Below are positions 24,822 to 32,644 of a stretch of 64,000 nt of DNA, piece after piece; the stretch's first letter is position 1, and each line of letters starts with the position of its first letter. The stretch comes from Pelomonas dachongensis. GTDB taxonomy: Bacteria; Pseudomonadota; Gammaproteobacteria; Burkholderiales; Burkholderiaceae_C. The translations under genes and the position numbers were made by a program. The notes beneath the pieces are model-generated. The model saw only the letters and a list, made by a program, of their open reading frames with translations. It was not told the DNA's origin and did not search any database. The stretch spans positions 930,001 through 994,000 of the forward strand of contig NZ_JBIGHY010000002.1 in assembly GCF_043555865.1 (NCBI RefSeq). Reading direction: 5' to 3'.

Positions 24822-26576
24822 ATGCTCACCGCGCTGTTCTCAAGCCGCTCGCTCGGCCAACGCCTCGGCCTGGGTCAGGCCCTGGTTCTGCTGATCGCCC
24901 TGTCGGGCTCCGGCCTGGGCTACTGGGGCCTCGCCAAGGTGGCGGAAGAAACCGAGACCTTGCACCAGAGCACGCTGGTGACGGAACGGGTCGCGGCCGA
25001 CTGGTATCGCAACGTCTTCAACGGCACGACGCGCACCACCGCCATCGCGGTGAGCGCCGACCCCAGCCTGGCCGGCTTCTTCTCGGCGCAGGCCGCCGAG
25101 GCGACGCGCATCTCCACCGAGCTGCAGCAGCGGCTGGACAAACTGCTGGAGACCCCGCAGGAGCGCGCGCTGTTCGACAAGATCGCGGAGCTGCGCCAGC
25201 GCTACATCGCCGCACGCGATGCGCTGACCGCGGCCAAGAAGGCAGGTGAGGCCGAACAGGCCAAGCAGATCTTCGATCAGCAGTTCATGCCGGCGTCGGC
25301 GGCCTACCTGGACGGCATCAAGGCCGTCGCCCAGCAGCAGCGCGACCAGCTCGACGCCGCCATGCAGCGCCTGCAGGCCGCCAACCGCAATGCGCGCATC
25401 GGGCTGCTGGTGTTCGCGCTGTTCACGCTGGCTGCCGGTGGTGCCCTGGCCTGGTGGCTGACCCGCTCGATCACCCGGCCGCTGCACGAGGCCGCCCAGG
25501 TGGCCGACGCGATAGCGAACTTCGACCTGACCCAGCAGATCCACCCCGTCGGCCAGGACGAGACCGGCCGGCTGCTGCGTTCGCTGCAACGCATGCAGGC
25601 GGCCCTGCTGAAGCTGATCGGCGAGGTGCGCGGCTCGACCGACAGCATCAGCACCGCCAGCTCCGAGATCGCCACCGGCAATCTCGACCTCAGCCAGCGC
25701 ACCGAGCAGACCGCCAGCAATCTGCAGAACGCGGCGTCGTCGCTGTCGGAACTGACCGGCACCGTCAAGCAGACCGCCGATGCCGCGATGACGGCCAACC
25801 AGCTCGCCAGCTCCGCTGCGGCCGTGGCCCAGCAAGGCGGTGAGGCGGTGTCCCAGGTCGTGGCCACGATGGACCAGATCAGCCACAGCTCGCGCAAGAT
25901 CAACGAGATCATCGGCACCATCGACGGCATCGCGTTCCAGACCAACATCCTGGCGCTGAACGCCGCCGTGGAAGCCGCGCGTGCCGGCGAGCAGGGCCGG
26001 GGCTTCGCGGTCGTGGCCGGCGAGGTGCGGCTGCTCGCGCAGCGCAGCGCCGAGGCCGCCAAGGAGATCAAGAGCCTCATCAGCGCCAGCGTGGAGCGCG
26101 TGGACTCCGGCATGCAGCAGGTGCAGGCCGCCGGCGCCACGATGACCGAGATCGTCGCCAGCGTTCAGCGCGTGACCGACATCATTGGCGAGATCAGCGC
26201 CGCCGCGCGTGAGCAGAGCGAGGGCATCGCCGCCGTCAACGGCTCGGTCGTGCAGCTGGACCAGATGACGCAACAAAACGCCGCGCTGGTGGAGCAAGCG
26301 GCCGCCGCCGCCGACAGCCTGCGCGAGCAGTCGAGCCGGCTGGCCGATGCCATCGGCGTGTTCAAGCTCAGCGGCGCGGCGCATCGCGCGGTGCCCGCCA
26401 AGGCGCCGCCGCCACCGAGAGCCGCCACGCCCAAGTTGGCGGCAGCGCCTAAAGGCCCCGCCACCAGGCCGGCGACAACCCCCAAGCTCGCCGCACCGCC
26501 CGCCATGCGCCCGGCGGCGCCTCGGTCGGCCCCGGCCGCAGCCCCGAAGGACGAGGGCGACTGGGAAACCTTCTGA
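24822..26576 (+). CDS. Methyl-accepting chemotaxis protein with periplasmic four-helix domain
   Basis: A 584-residue chemoreceptor. Seen: membrane helix at about 12-32, a helical periplasmic domain at about 35-190 of the 4HB/Tar type (rich in Leu/Gln/Lys heptads, with WYRNVFNGTTRTTAIAVSAD), a second membrane helix at about 195-213, HAMP, the signalling coiled coil, an Ala/Pro-rich linker and the terminal DWETF pentapeptide for CheR/CheB tethering. AGGAGG stands 7 bases before the ATG at 24822, which fixes the start. Ligand unknown. It is separated from the first receptor by a terminator, so it probably has its own promoter in 24700-24800. Confidence 0.94.
   Translation: MLTALFSSRSLGQRLGLGQALVLLIALSGSGLGYWGLAKVAEETETLHQSTLVTERVAADWYRNVFNGTTRTTAIAVSADPSLAGFFSAQAAEATRISTELQQRLDKLLETPQERALFDKIAELRQRYIAARDALTAAKKAGEAEQAKQIFDQQFMPASAAYLDGIKAVAQQQRDQLDAAMQRLQAANRNARIGLLVFALFTLAAGGALAWWLTRSITRPLHEAAQVADAIANFDLTQQIHPVGQDETGRLLRSLQRMQAALLKLIGEVRGSTDSISTASSEIATGNLDLSQRTEQTASNLQNAASSLSELTGTVKQTADAAMTANQLASSAAAVAQQGGEAVSQVVATMDQISHSSRKINEIIGTIDGIAFQTNILALNAAVEAARAGEQGRGFAVVAGEVRLLAQRSAEAAKEIKSLISASVERVDSGMQQVQAAGATMTEIVASVQRVTDIIGEISAAAREQSEGIAAVNGSVVQLDQMTQQNAALVEQAAAAADSLREQSSRLADAIGVFKLSGAAHRAVPAKAPPPPRAATPKLAAAPKGPATRPATTPKLAAPPAMRPAAPRSAPAAAPKDEGDWETF
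25614..26363 (+). repeat. Direct repeat copy 2: chemoreceptor signalling domain
   Basis: Second copy of the 750-base block at 23642-24391. Differences are mostly single silent or conservative changes; the N-terminal sensor parts of the two genes are unrelated. Confidence 0.85.
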
Positions 26577-26591
26577 GCGGCGCGCGCCCGT

Positions 26592-27251
26592 TCAGAAGCT
26601 CAGCGTCTTCACACCGTCGGCGCCGCCCAGCAGGCAGACGCTGGCCTTGTGGCGCGCAAACACACCCACGGTGACGACGCCGGGCCACTGGTTGACCTCG
26701 GTCTCGAACGCCAGCGGGGCGGTGATTGACAGGCCCGTCACATCCAGGATGTGGCCGCCGTTGTCGGTGACGACGCCGGCGCGAAGCCGGGCCTCGCCGC
26801 CCAACGCCGCGAAGCGGCGCGCCAGCTGCGCCGCGGCCATCGGGATGATCTCGACCGGCAGCGGGAACCGGCCCAGCGTCTGCACGAGCTTGGACGCGTC
26901 GGCGATGCAGACGAACTGCGCTGCCAGGTCGGCGACGATCTTCTCTCGCGTCAGTGCCGCGCCGCCGCCCTTGACCATGAAGCCGTTGCCGTCGATCTCA
27001 TCGGCACCGTCGATGTAGACGGTGAGGCCCGTCACCTCGGCCGCGTCCAACACCGGGATGCCGAGCTTGAGCAGCCGCTGCGTGGAACGCTCCGAGCTGG
27101 ACACGGCGCCGGCGACCGCGATGCCGCTGGCCGCCAGCGCGTCGATGAAGCAGTCCACGGTAGAGCCGGTGCCGACGCCGACGATCTGGCCGGGCGTGAC
27201 GTAATCCAGGGCGGCGCGGCCGACGAGTTGCTTGAGCTGGTCTTGGTTCAT
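26592..27251 (-). CDS. rpiA: Ribose-5-phosphate isomerase A
   Basis: A 219-residue cytoplasmic enzyme that interconverts ribose-5-P and ribulose-5-P in the pentose phosphate pathway. Seen: VGVGTGSTVDCFIDAL (phosphate loop), YIDGADEIDGNGFMVKGGGAALTREK with the catalytic Asp/Glu/Lys cluster, and GVVTDNGGHILDV near the C terminus. Length is normal. The ATG at 27251 has no Shine-Dalgarno, because the bases just upstream belong to the 3' end of a group II intron. Expression may depend on splicing or on a promoter inside the intron. Confidence 0.95.
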   Translation of the reverse strand: MNQDQLKQLVGRAALDYVTPGQIVGVGTGSTVDCFIDALAASGIAVAGAVSSSERSTQRLLKLGIPVLDAAEVTGLTVYIDGADEIDGNGFMVKGGGAALTREKIVADLAAQFVCIADASKLVQTLGRFPLPVEIIPMAAAQLARRFAALGGEARLRAGVVTDNGGHILDVTGLSITAPLAFETEVNQWPGVVTVGVFARHKASVCLLGGADGVKTLSF

Positions 27252-27310
27252 TGGTAGACGTTGATTCTTATTAAAGCCCGAAGGCCAGTTTCTGAGCCAA
27301 CGCCCCCTTT

Positions 27311-27344
27311 CAAACCGTGCGTGCGAATTTCCCGCACACGGCTT
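27311..27344 (-). ncRNA. Group II intron domain V
   Basis: The 34-base minus-strand hairpin begins AAGCCGTGTGCGGGAAA and closes CGCACGGTTTG. It contains the catalytic AGC triad near the base and a GAAA-type loop, the standard look of domain V, the ribozyme core. Confidence 0.85.
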
Positions 27345-27369
27345 ACCAGTGGTCTGTCGGCTCGCAGCA

Positions 27370-28698
27370 TTACGCGGAGCTCCCTATGACGGGAGTTCTG
27401 CCGGAATAACGGATGGTCCCGCGCAGGCGGTGGAGTCCAAGGTTTTCGAAGTAGTCGCGATCCCATCGCCGAGCACGTCCCGCTGGCAAGTTACGACCCG
27501 CACGTTTGATCCGCAGGCTCCGCAGCCGTCCCACGACATAGTTGTCCACGTCTAGGAAGTGATTGGCCGCGTTTCCCGTTTGGAAGTATTGACCCCAGCC
27601 ACGCAGCACCGGGTTGAGCTGGGCGATGACGCTCCGCACATCCTCATGGCACCGCCCGCGTGGGGTCAGTCCTCGTACACGTTCTCGCACACGGTTCATT
27701 GCTTTGCGGCTCGGCCAGTTCTGCAAGTAGTACCGCTTCAGACCCTTCTGCTGCCACAGCCGGCCGCTCATGCGTTTGTGCAGATGACACCCCAGGAAGT
27801 CGAAGCCCTCCTGGCCTTGCGTCAACACCGCACGTCGCGTTTTCTGTGGATGCAGCTTGAGCCCCAAGCGGTCCAGCACATGCTCGATGCGGCTTTGTGC
27901 TTCCTCGCAGCCACGCGCCGTTCGGCACATCACCACGAAATCATCCGCATACCGCACCAGCTCGCCCAGGTGCCGGCCATGCCTGGCCCACACCCGGTCC
28001 AGCACGTGCAGGTAGATGTTGGACAGCAGCGGCGAGATCACGCCGGCCTCCATCACCCCCGCCTGCAACCACTGCCTCACCAGCTTGAGCACCCGCCGAT
28101 CGCTGACCCGCTGACTCACCAAGGTGAGCAGCTTGTCGTGGTCGATGCTGCCGAAGTAGTTCTCGATGTCGGCGTCCAGCACGTGATCCGCACCCGCGTT
28201 GGCCAGTTGCCTGATCCGCTGCAACGCCATCTGCGCACTGCGCCTCGGCCGGAACCCATACGAGCACGGCTTGAAGTCCGCCTCGAAGATCGGCTCCAAC
28301 ACCAGCTTGCCCGCCATCTGCACCACCCGGTCTCGCACCGTCGGGATGCCCAGGGGCCGCTTCCTTCCATCTGCCTTGGGGATGTAGGTGCGCCGCACGA
28401 CCTGCGCCCCGTACTCGCCTGCGCGCAGCACCTCACCCAGCTCTTCTAAGAAGCGCCGGACTCCGTACTGCTCGACCTCGCTGATCGTCACCCGATCAGC
28501 GCCCGCTGCGCCCTTGTTGCGGCGCACGCGCTTCCACGCCTCGTGCAGGATGTCAGCCCTGCACATATGGTCGTACAACGCATGGAAGCGCCTTTCCGGC
28601 GCCCGCTTGGCTGCGGCCCAGAGCTGCCTTTGCAGTTGTCGCACTTTGTCGCTCGACACAAGGTCGACGGGGTTGTTAGGTCCGGTCTTGCCGGCCAT
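27370..28698 (-). CDS. ltrA: Group II intron reverse transcriptase/maturase, with a lost palm motif
   Basis: A 442-residue intron-encoded protein when started at ATG 28698 (MAGKTGPNN). Seen: RT finger/palm motifs (YIPKADGRKRPLGIPTVRDR, SYGFRPRRSAQMAL, DADIENYFGSIDHDKL), the catalytic RYADDFVV, and a maturase domain with LNPVLRGWGQYF. No HNH endonuclease follows. Odd: in this family the text after QAGVM normally runs through a TPQGG motif into VISPLL. Here QAGVMEAGVISPLLSNIYLH joins directly, so about 15 residues including TPQGG are missing in frame. The enzyme is probably impaired. An open frame continues upstream into intron domains I-IV but is not protein-coding. Confidence 0.88.
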   Translation of the reverse strand: MAGKTGPNNPVDLVSSDKVRQLQRQLWAAAKRAPERRFHALYDHMCRADILHEAWKRVRRNKGAAGADRVTISEVEQYGVRRFLEELGEVLRAGEYGAQVVRRTYIPKADGRKRPLGIPTVRDRVVQMAGKLVLEPIFEADFKPCSYGFRPRRSAQMALQRIRQLANAGADHVLDADIENYFGSIDHDKLLTLVSQRVSDRRVLKLVRQWLQAGVMEAGVISPLLSNIYLHVLDRVWARHGRHLGELVRYADDFVVMCRTARGCEEAQSRIEHVLDRLGLKLHPQKTRRAVLTQGQEGFDFLGCHLHKRMSGRLWQQKGLKRYYLQNWPSRKAMNRVRERVRGLTPRGRCHEDVRSVIAQLNPVLRGWGQYFQTGNAANHFLDVDNYVVGRLRSLRIKRAGRNLPAGRARRWDRDYFENLGLHRLRGTIRYSGRTPVIGSSA

Positions 28699-29283
28699 TC
28701 CCTCGCGCTTACCTGCTCCCTCAGCATGACCACCGCAGGGACCCTTCCCTCCAGCCGCGTTATGCCGCACGGCCTTCGTCGATGGCGCTTGCGCCCCACC
28801 GTCCAGTACTACGATCCCCTCGGACTCCCGCTGCACACGTCTCGACTTCGCCTTGGGCTTATACGAGCGCGCTTGCCCCGACTCGGGCCGCGCAGACGGG
28901 TCTCTCACGTTCCACACCAATCCTTGCACGCGTGCTGCGCCCAATACCCCGCCGCAGTCCCCGGCGCGCTTCGGTTCTTGCGCCAAAGATGTTGCCTTCG
29001 CCGTGATATGAGCGGCTCGGCCTGCGGGTTGTAAATCTGACGAGGCTGCAGGCTTCACTTCATGTTGCGGCCCGCGTGCTTGCTTCCTGCTGAGCGGCTC
29101 TCGCCGGTTCACAGGCTTTTGACACCCCGCTCGGGCACAGAGGTCTCCCTCCACTACCTGGGCTCTGCTACCCGGCGCACCGACGCCTACCGGGACGGGA
29201 CTCTCACCCGTTGGATTGGCGCAGCATGCAGCGGCTCTTCCTTGCCCTTGCAGGCTCAGCTTTGCTTTTGCTTCGTGACGCAC
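28699..29283 (-). ncRNA. Group II intron domains I-IV upstream of the ORF (non-coding)
   Basis: The 585-base stretch from the 5' splice site to the RT start has an open frame on the minus strand, but its translation is low-complexity and unlike any protein. It is best read as the folded intron RNA (domains I to IV). I cannot fold it by hand or place the EBS elements. Confidence 0.65.
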
Positions 29284-29301
29284 CATACGTCGGATTTTCG
29301 T

Positions 29302-29329
29302 GGATGACGCGGCTACTGCCGCGTCATCC
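29302..29329 (-). terminator. 12-bp hairpin after the GH16 gene, next to the intron
   Basis: A perfect 12-bp stem (GGATGACGCGGC at 29302-29313, GCCGCGTCATCC at 29318-29329) with a 4-base loop. It lies 9 bases after the GH16 stop and 18 bases before the intron 5' end. No U tract follows on the minus strand, so termination would be weak. It may also be part of the intron target. Confidence 0.5.
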
Positions 29330-29338
29330 GCTTGCCGG

Positions 29339-31096
29339 CTACTTCAACACCACCGTTTTCGAGGCCGAATCGGTCGCCAGCTGGCGCGCGGCATCCCAGG
29401 CGGTCACGCGGTACTCGACGACGTCGCCTCGCTTCAGACCGCCGACCGTGTAGCGGCTGGTGCCGCCGTCCTGGCGCATGCGCACGGTGCGGGCATCGCT
29501 GCCGTTGACCGTGTAGTGCACGTCCACCCAACCCGACGATGCCGCCGCGAACTCCAGCGTCGTGGTGCCGGTTTGCACCGCCTGCGCACTGACCGTCGCC
29601 GCGGCCGGCGCCAGCGCGCTGCGTTTCGAGACGGCCTGCGTCGCGCCAGTGCCCGAGTCCCAGACGATATCGTCGAACGCGATCTGGAACGCGGCGCCCG
29701 GCACGGCGCCGTCCAGGCTGAGGAACTCGAACAGCGAGTTCATCGACTGCAGCGCGACCAGCGACCCGGCGATCTCGGCGACGGGGATGGTCGCCGTGCC
29801 CCACTCGCCGTTGCGCACCAGGCCGTAGCTCGTGGCGTTGGCGGGGAAGTTGACCCAGCCGTGGTTGGTGTACGTGTCCAGGATGCCGATCCTGAACGCG
29901 ACGTTGGCCGGCACCTTGATCTTCAGCTTGATGTGGCCGTTGCGGAAGCCGCTCATGTCGTGCACGCGGCGCGACTGGATGGCCCCACCGAACCACTGAC
30001 CCGGCGCGAAATAGTTCAACGCGATGACGTTGTCGCCTTCGAACGGCGCCAGGCTGCCGCCGCCCATGGAACCCGTGTTCCAGATGAAGAAGTCCGACGA
30101 CGCGCCCAGCTCCTGCTTGTTGTTGACCGGTGTGGTGTCAGTGAACACACCAAACTTGCCGACTTCCGGCGTGGTTCCCACGCCCAGCTTGACCTCGCCC
30201 TTGCCGTCGAGCTCGTACACACGCACATAGTCCACGTAGGCGGTGGCAGGCAGCGGCGCGGTGATCTGCGCGGGCGTGGCCGCCGGCGTGAAGTTGCCGC
30301 CCACGGCCATGTTCAACAGCAGGTAGAAGGGCTCGTTCAGCGCGGGCGACGTGATCGTGATCGGCGACTTGTACATGTCGTACTCGCGGCCGTTGTCGAC
30401 GACGCTGAAGCGCATCTGCGTGTCCGTCCAGTAAAGCCGGTAGGTCACGAAGCGGTTGGCGAGGGACCTGCTCGGCGCATACCAGTTCTTGGTCTGCCAG
30501 GCTGTGGACGCGGCGCAGGTCTCGTTGCCCGGCACGCAGGCGTCTTGGTGGAAGAAGATGACGTTGGAGCCGACGAACTGCTCGGGCGAGATCGGCGGCA
30601 GGCCGGCCGGCTGGCGACCGCCCTGCTCCATGATGTCGATCTCGCCGTTGCGCGGCCAGGCCTGCGGGCTGGTGCCCAGCATCCAGGCCGCAGGCCACAG
30701 GCCCACGCCGACCTTGGGCGTGGCCATGCGCACCTCGACCATGCCGTACTTGACCTGCACCTTGCCGGACGTGTCGACCTTGCCGGACGTGAACTGGTTA
30801 GCGCCGACGACCTCGCGCCTGGCCGTGATGGCGAGAGCCCGCGTGGCCGGCTCGAACGGCACATTGACAATGCTGAGGTTGCCGGGTTGGTAGGACTGCA
30901 GCTCCTGGTTGCCGTAGCCGCACAGGCCGATCTGGCAGCCGTTGCCGTTGGAGGCGGTCCAGACGCTGCCGTCGAGGCTGGCGCCGTTGAACTCCTCGGA
31001 CCACAGCAGCTTGCCGATGACGGGGCTGGTGACGCTGGCCGAGGCCGCGACGCTGGCGGCCAGCAGCAGGCCGCCGATGAGGTGTTGATGCTTCAT
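29339..31096 (-). CDS. Secreted GH16 beta-1,3(4)-glucanase with glucan-binding modules
   Basis: A 585-residue exported endo-beta-glucanase (laminarinase type). Seen: signal peptide of about 20 residues; GH16 domain at about 30-295 with the catalytic motif EIDIME (Glu152, Asp154, Glu157); a second beta-sandwich at about 313-490 (GKFGVFTD...WNTGS, ending FQIAFDDIVWD) like modules attached to marine-type laminarinases; and a C-terminal module at about 505-585 (SGWVDVHYTVNG...GDVVEYRVTAWD) resembling CBM56, a beta-1,3-glucan binder. ATG 31096 has AAGGA at good spacing. ATG 31105 overlaps the upstream stop (ATGA) and is an alternative. Last gene of a three-gene operon. Confidence 0.92.
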   Translation of the reverse strand: MKHQHLIGGLLLAASVAASASVTSPVIGKLLWSEEFNGASLDGSVWTASNGNGCQIGLCGYGNQELQSYQPGNLSIVNVPFEPATRALAITARREVVGANQFTSGKVDTSGKVQVKYGMVEVRMATPKVGVGLWPAAWMLGTSPQAWPRNGEIDIMEQGGRQPAGLPPISPEQFVGSNVIFFHQDACVPGNETCAASTAWQTKNWYAPSRSLANRFVTYRLYWTDTQMRFSVVDNGREYDMYKSPITITSPALNEPFYLLLNMAVGGNFTPAATPAQITAPLPATAYVDYVRVYELDGKGEVKLGVGTTPEVGKFGVFTDTTPVNNKQELGASSDFFIWNTGSMGGGSLAPFEGDNVIALNYFAPGQWFGGAIQSRRVHDMSGFRNGHIKLKIKVPANVAFRIGILDTYTNHGWVNFPANATSYGLVRNGEWGTATIPVAEIAGSLVALQSMNSLFEFLSLDGAVPGAAFQIAFDDIVWDSGTGATQAVSKRSALAPAAATVSAQAVQTGTTTLEFAAASSGWVDVHYTVNGSDARTVRMRQDGGTSRYTVGGLKRGDVVEYRVTAWDAARQLATDSASKTVVLK

Positions 31097-31101
31097 GGCT
31101 T

Positions 31102-31740
31102 TCATCCTTGCGGGCGGGTGGCGGACTTGCGGCGCGCGGCCGCGGCGACGAGCAGGCCGCCGACCAGCATCAGGCCGTAGGTGGCCGGCTCCGGGACAGC
31201 GGCAGCGACGGTGATGCGCGCCCCGGGCATGCCGAGGAAGGTCGAGCTCTGCTCGGTCCAGGCCCCCGGCGCGGTGGTGTACGCCCAGTTGCCGGTGTAG
31301 TCGTACGTGGCGCCTATCCACTGGCCGGCAAAGCCGCTGTCGGCCGTGGCGACCAGCCAGTAGCTGCCCGCCGCCAGCGCCCAGCCGGTGGGCGCGAACG
31401 TTGAGTTGACGGCGGGGGCGTCGAGGTGGGCGCTGTAGAGCCAACTGGCACCGCCGGGCAGCGCGCCGTTGCGGGTGACGATGCCCAGCGTGACGCCACC
31501 GCTGCCGCCCCACTCGGGCACATGCTCGATGGCCGTCAGGATGGACTGCACGGTGGTGGCGCTGGCGAGGCTGAACGGGACGGCGATGCTGTTGCCCGCC
31601 TCCAGCATTTGCGGCCAGCCGTCCAGGTAGGTGATGTCGTCGCCGTACGAGTCGAAAACGACGGTCTGTGCGCCGGCGTGGGCGGTCAGGCCGCACAGCA
31701 GCAGCGACGCGGCGAGCTTGGTGAGTGTGTTGATCTGCAT
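31102..31740 (-). CDS. PEP-CTERM sorting-domain protein
   Basis: A 212-residue exported protein. Seen: signal peptide MQINTLTKLAASLLLCGLTA, a beta-rich middle with DSYGDDITYLDG near the start, and a C-terminal VPEPATYGLMLVGGLLVAAAARRKS, which is the PEP-CTERM signal (PEP motif, membrane helix, Arg cluster) cut by exosortase. Proteins of this kind are released or anchored outside the cell, often with exopolysaccharide. GAGGAG stands 7 bases before ATG 31740; an in-frame ATG at 31746 is too close to it. Neighbours suggest a role in beta-glucan use or in the matrix (inference). No exosortase gene lies in this window. Confidence 0.88.
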   Translation of the reverse strand: MQINTLTKLAASLLLCGLTAHAGAQTVVFDSYGDDITYLDGWPQMLEAGNSIAVPFSLASATTVQSILTAIEHVPEWGGSGGVTLGIVTRNGALPGGASWLYSAHLDAPAVNSTFAPTGWALAAGSYWLVATADSGFAGQWIGATYDYTGNWAYTTAPGAWTEQSSTFLGMPGARITVAAAVPEPATYGLMLVGGLLVAAAARRKSATRPQG

Positions 31741-31756
31741 GTTCATGCTCCTCGGC

Positions 31757-32428
31757 TCAGCCGCGACGGCGGCGCGCGATGGCGCCGACGACGGCGAGGC
31801 CGGCGGCCAGCAGCACGTAGCTCTGCGGCTCCGGCACCGGCGCGGTGGTCAGCGTCAGCTGCAGGTCGTCCACCAGCACGGCGTTGGGTCGCCCGTCCAG
31901 GATGGGACCCACGGACGTGCCGATCTCGATCTGGATGGACGTCGTGCCGACCGGGATGGCCGCCGCCGTGAAGTTGAACTGGGTCCAGTTGCTGGTGCTG
32001 AGCAGGCTGTGGAACGTGGTGTTCAGCGCCGCGCCGAGGATGCCGCTGTCGCCCAGGTAATTCATCTTGACGAAGGCGTTGCCGGTGGTGCTGGCGTCGC
32101 CCTTGGCCCAGAAGCTCAGCAGCGGCGTGTCGCCGACATTGGCGGCACCGAGCGCGGGCAGGCCACCATGGTGGAAGGAGTTCTGAAAGCCCACCGAGTC
32201 GCTGAAGCCACCGGGCGCGCTCAGCAGCAGCGCAAAGCTGCCGCTGTGCGCGTCGTTGGACAAGGTGGCAGGGCTGGCGGTGGGCGCCGTCAGCCAGCCG
32301 GCGGCGATCTGGCCCGCGCCGGCCGGCGCTTCGAAGCCGCCGTTGGCGATGCCGTTGGTGGTGCCGGCGCCGGCGGCTCCGGTAAGCAACAACGCGGCAA
32401 GGGCCGCGCCAATCTTCGAGTTCAGCAT
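31757..32428 (-). CDS. PEP-CTERM sorting-domain protein with lectin-like ectodomain
   Basis: A 223-residue exported protein, first gene of the operon. Seen: signal peptide ending GAAGA, then NGGFEAP...GWLTA, a jelly-roll start common in carbohydrate-binding (CBM-like) ectodomains, and a C-terminal VPEPQSYVLLAAGLAVVGAIARRRRG PEP-CTERM signal. AGGAGA precedes the ATG by about 6 bases. It lies 16 bases before the next PEP-CTERM gene. A glucan-binding surface protein is my inference. The promoter region upstream holds two LacI-type palindromes. Confidence 0.88.
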   Translation of the reverse strand: MLNSKIGAALAALLLTGAAGAGTTNGIANGGFEAPAGAGQIAAGWLTAPTASPATLSNDAHSGSFALLLSAPGGFSDSVGFQNSFHHGGLPALGAANVGDTPLLSFWAKGDASTTGNAFVKMNYLGDSGILGAALNTTFHSLLSTSNWTQFNFTAAAIPVGTTSIQIEIGTSVGPILDGRPNAVLVDDLQLTLTTAPVPEPQSYVLLAAGLAVVGAIARRRRG

Positions 32429-32488
32429 GTGTCGTCTCCTGGTTATTGCTTGAAGGGCGACGACTGGACTGCTGCGCGCCGCCGTTCC

Positions 32489-32515
32489 TGAAACCGCTTT
32501 CTGAAAGCGCTTTCA
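32489..32515 (-). promoter_or_regulatory. Tandem LacI-family operator-like palindromes
   Basis: TGAAAGCGCTTTCA (32502-32515) is a perfect 14-bp palindrome of the LacI/CcpA-box type. It is preceded by the imperfect copy TGAAACCGCTTTCT (32489-32502), which shares one base with it. On the minus strand TTGAAA at 32516-32511 could be the -35 of the PEP-CTERM/GH16 operon, so a bound repressor would block it. No lacI-type gene is in the window, so the regulator must be encoded elsewhere. Confidence 0.7.
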
Positions 32516-32644
32516 ATGAACGGCGCGACCTTAGGGGGCCGAGGAAATGCTGTCAATGCGGCGTCCCCTGCCCCGCCACGAACTAGGGGCCGGGGATACC
32601 CAGGGTGCTTGGCGGCCGCGGGTGCGGGTGCCGCGGCGCTGCGG

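Larger units (their letters stand above)
27252..29283 (-). mobile_element. Group II intron with reverse-transcriptase ORF
   Basis: About 2.03 kb on the minus strand between the GH16 gene and rpiA. Seen: a 5' end GTGCGTCACGAAG at 29283 that fits the GUGYG rule, about 585 bases of structured-type RNA before the ORF, an RT gene, and a domain V hairpin at 27311-27344 starting AAGCCGTGTGCGGG. Behind it, CAACGTCT (minus strand, 27263-27256) can pair with GGGCGTTG (27305-27298) as domain VI. The exact 3' splice site is uncertain and lies within about 27250-27256, against or inside the rpiA start codon. Confidence 0.88.

Noticed and set aside
28699..29286. N-terminal extension of the intron protein to 29286.
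   Set aside because: The extra about 196 residues are low-complexity and overlap the intron's structured 5' RNA and the 5' splice site. ATG 28698 gives the normal protein length.
29302..29329. The 12-bp hairpin as a classical Rho-independent terminator.
   Set aside because: The stem is perfect, but no U tract follows on the minus strand, so it is kept as a doubtful terminator and possible intron landing signal.
29300..31180. A 626-codon plus-strand frame opposite the GH16 gene.
   Set aside because: Compositionally biased shadow; the GH16 catalytic motif EIDIME and the binding modules fix the real strand.
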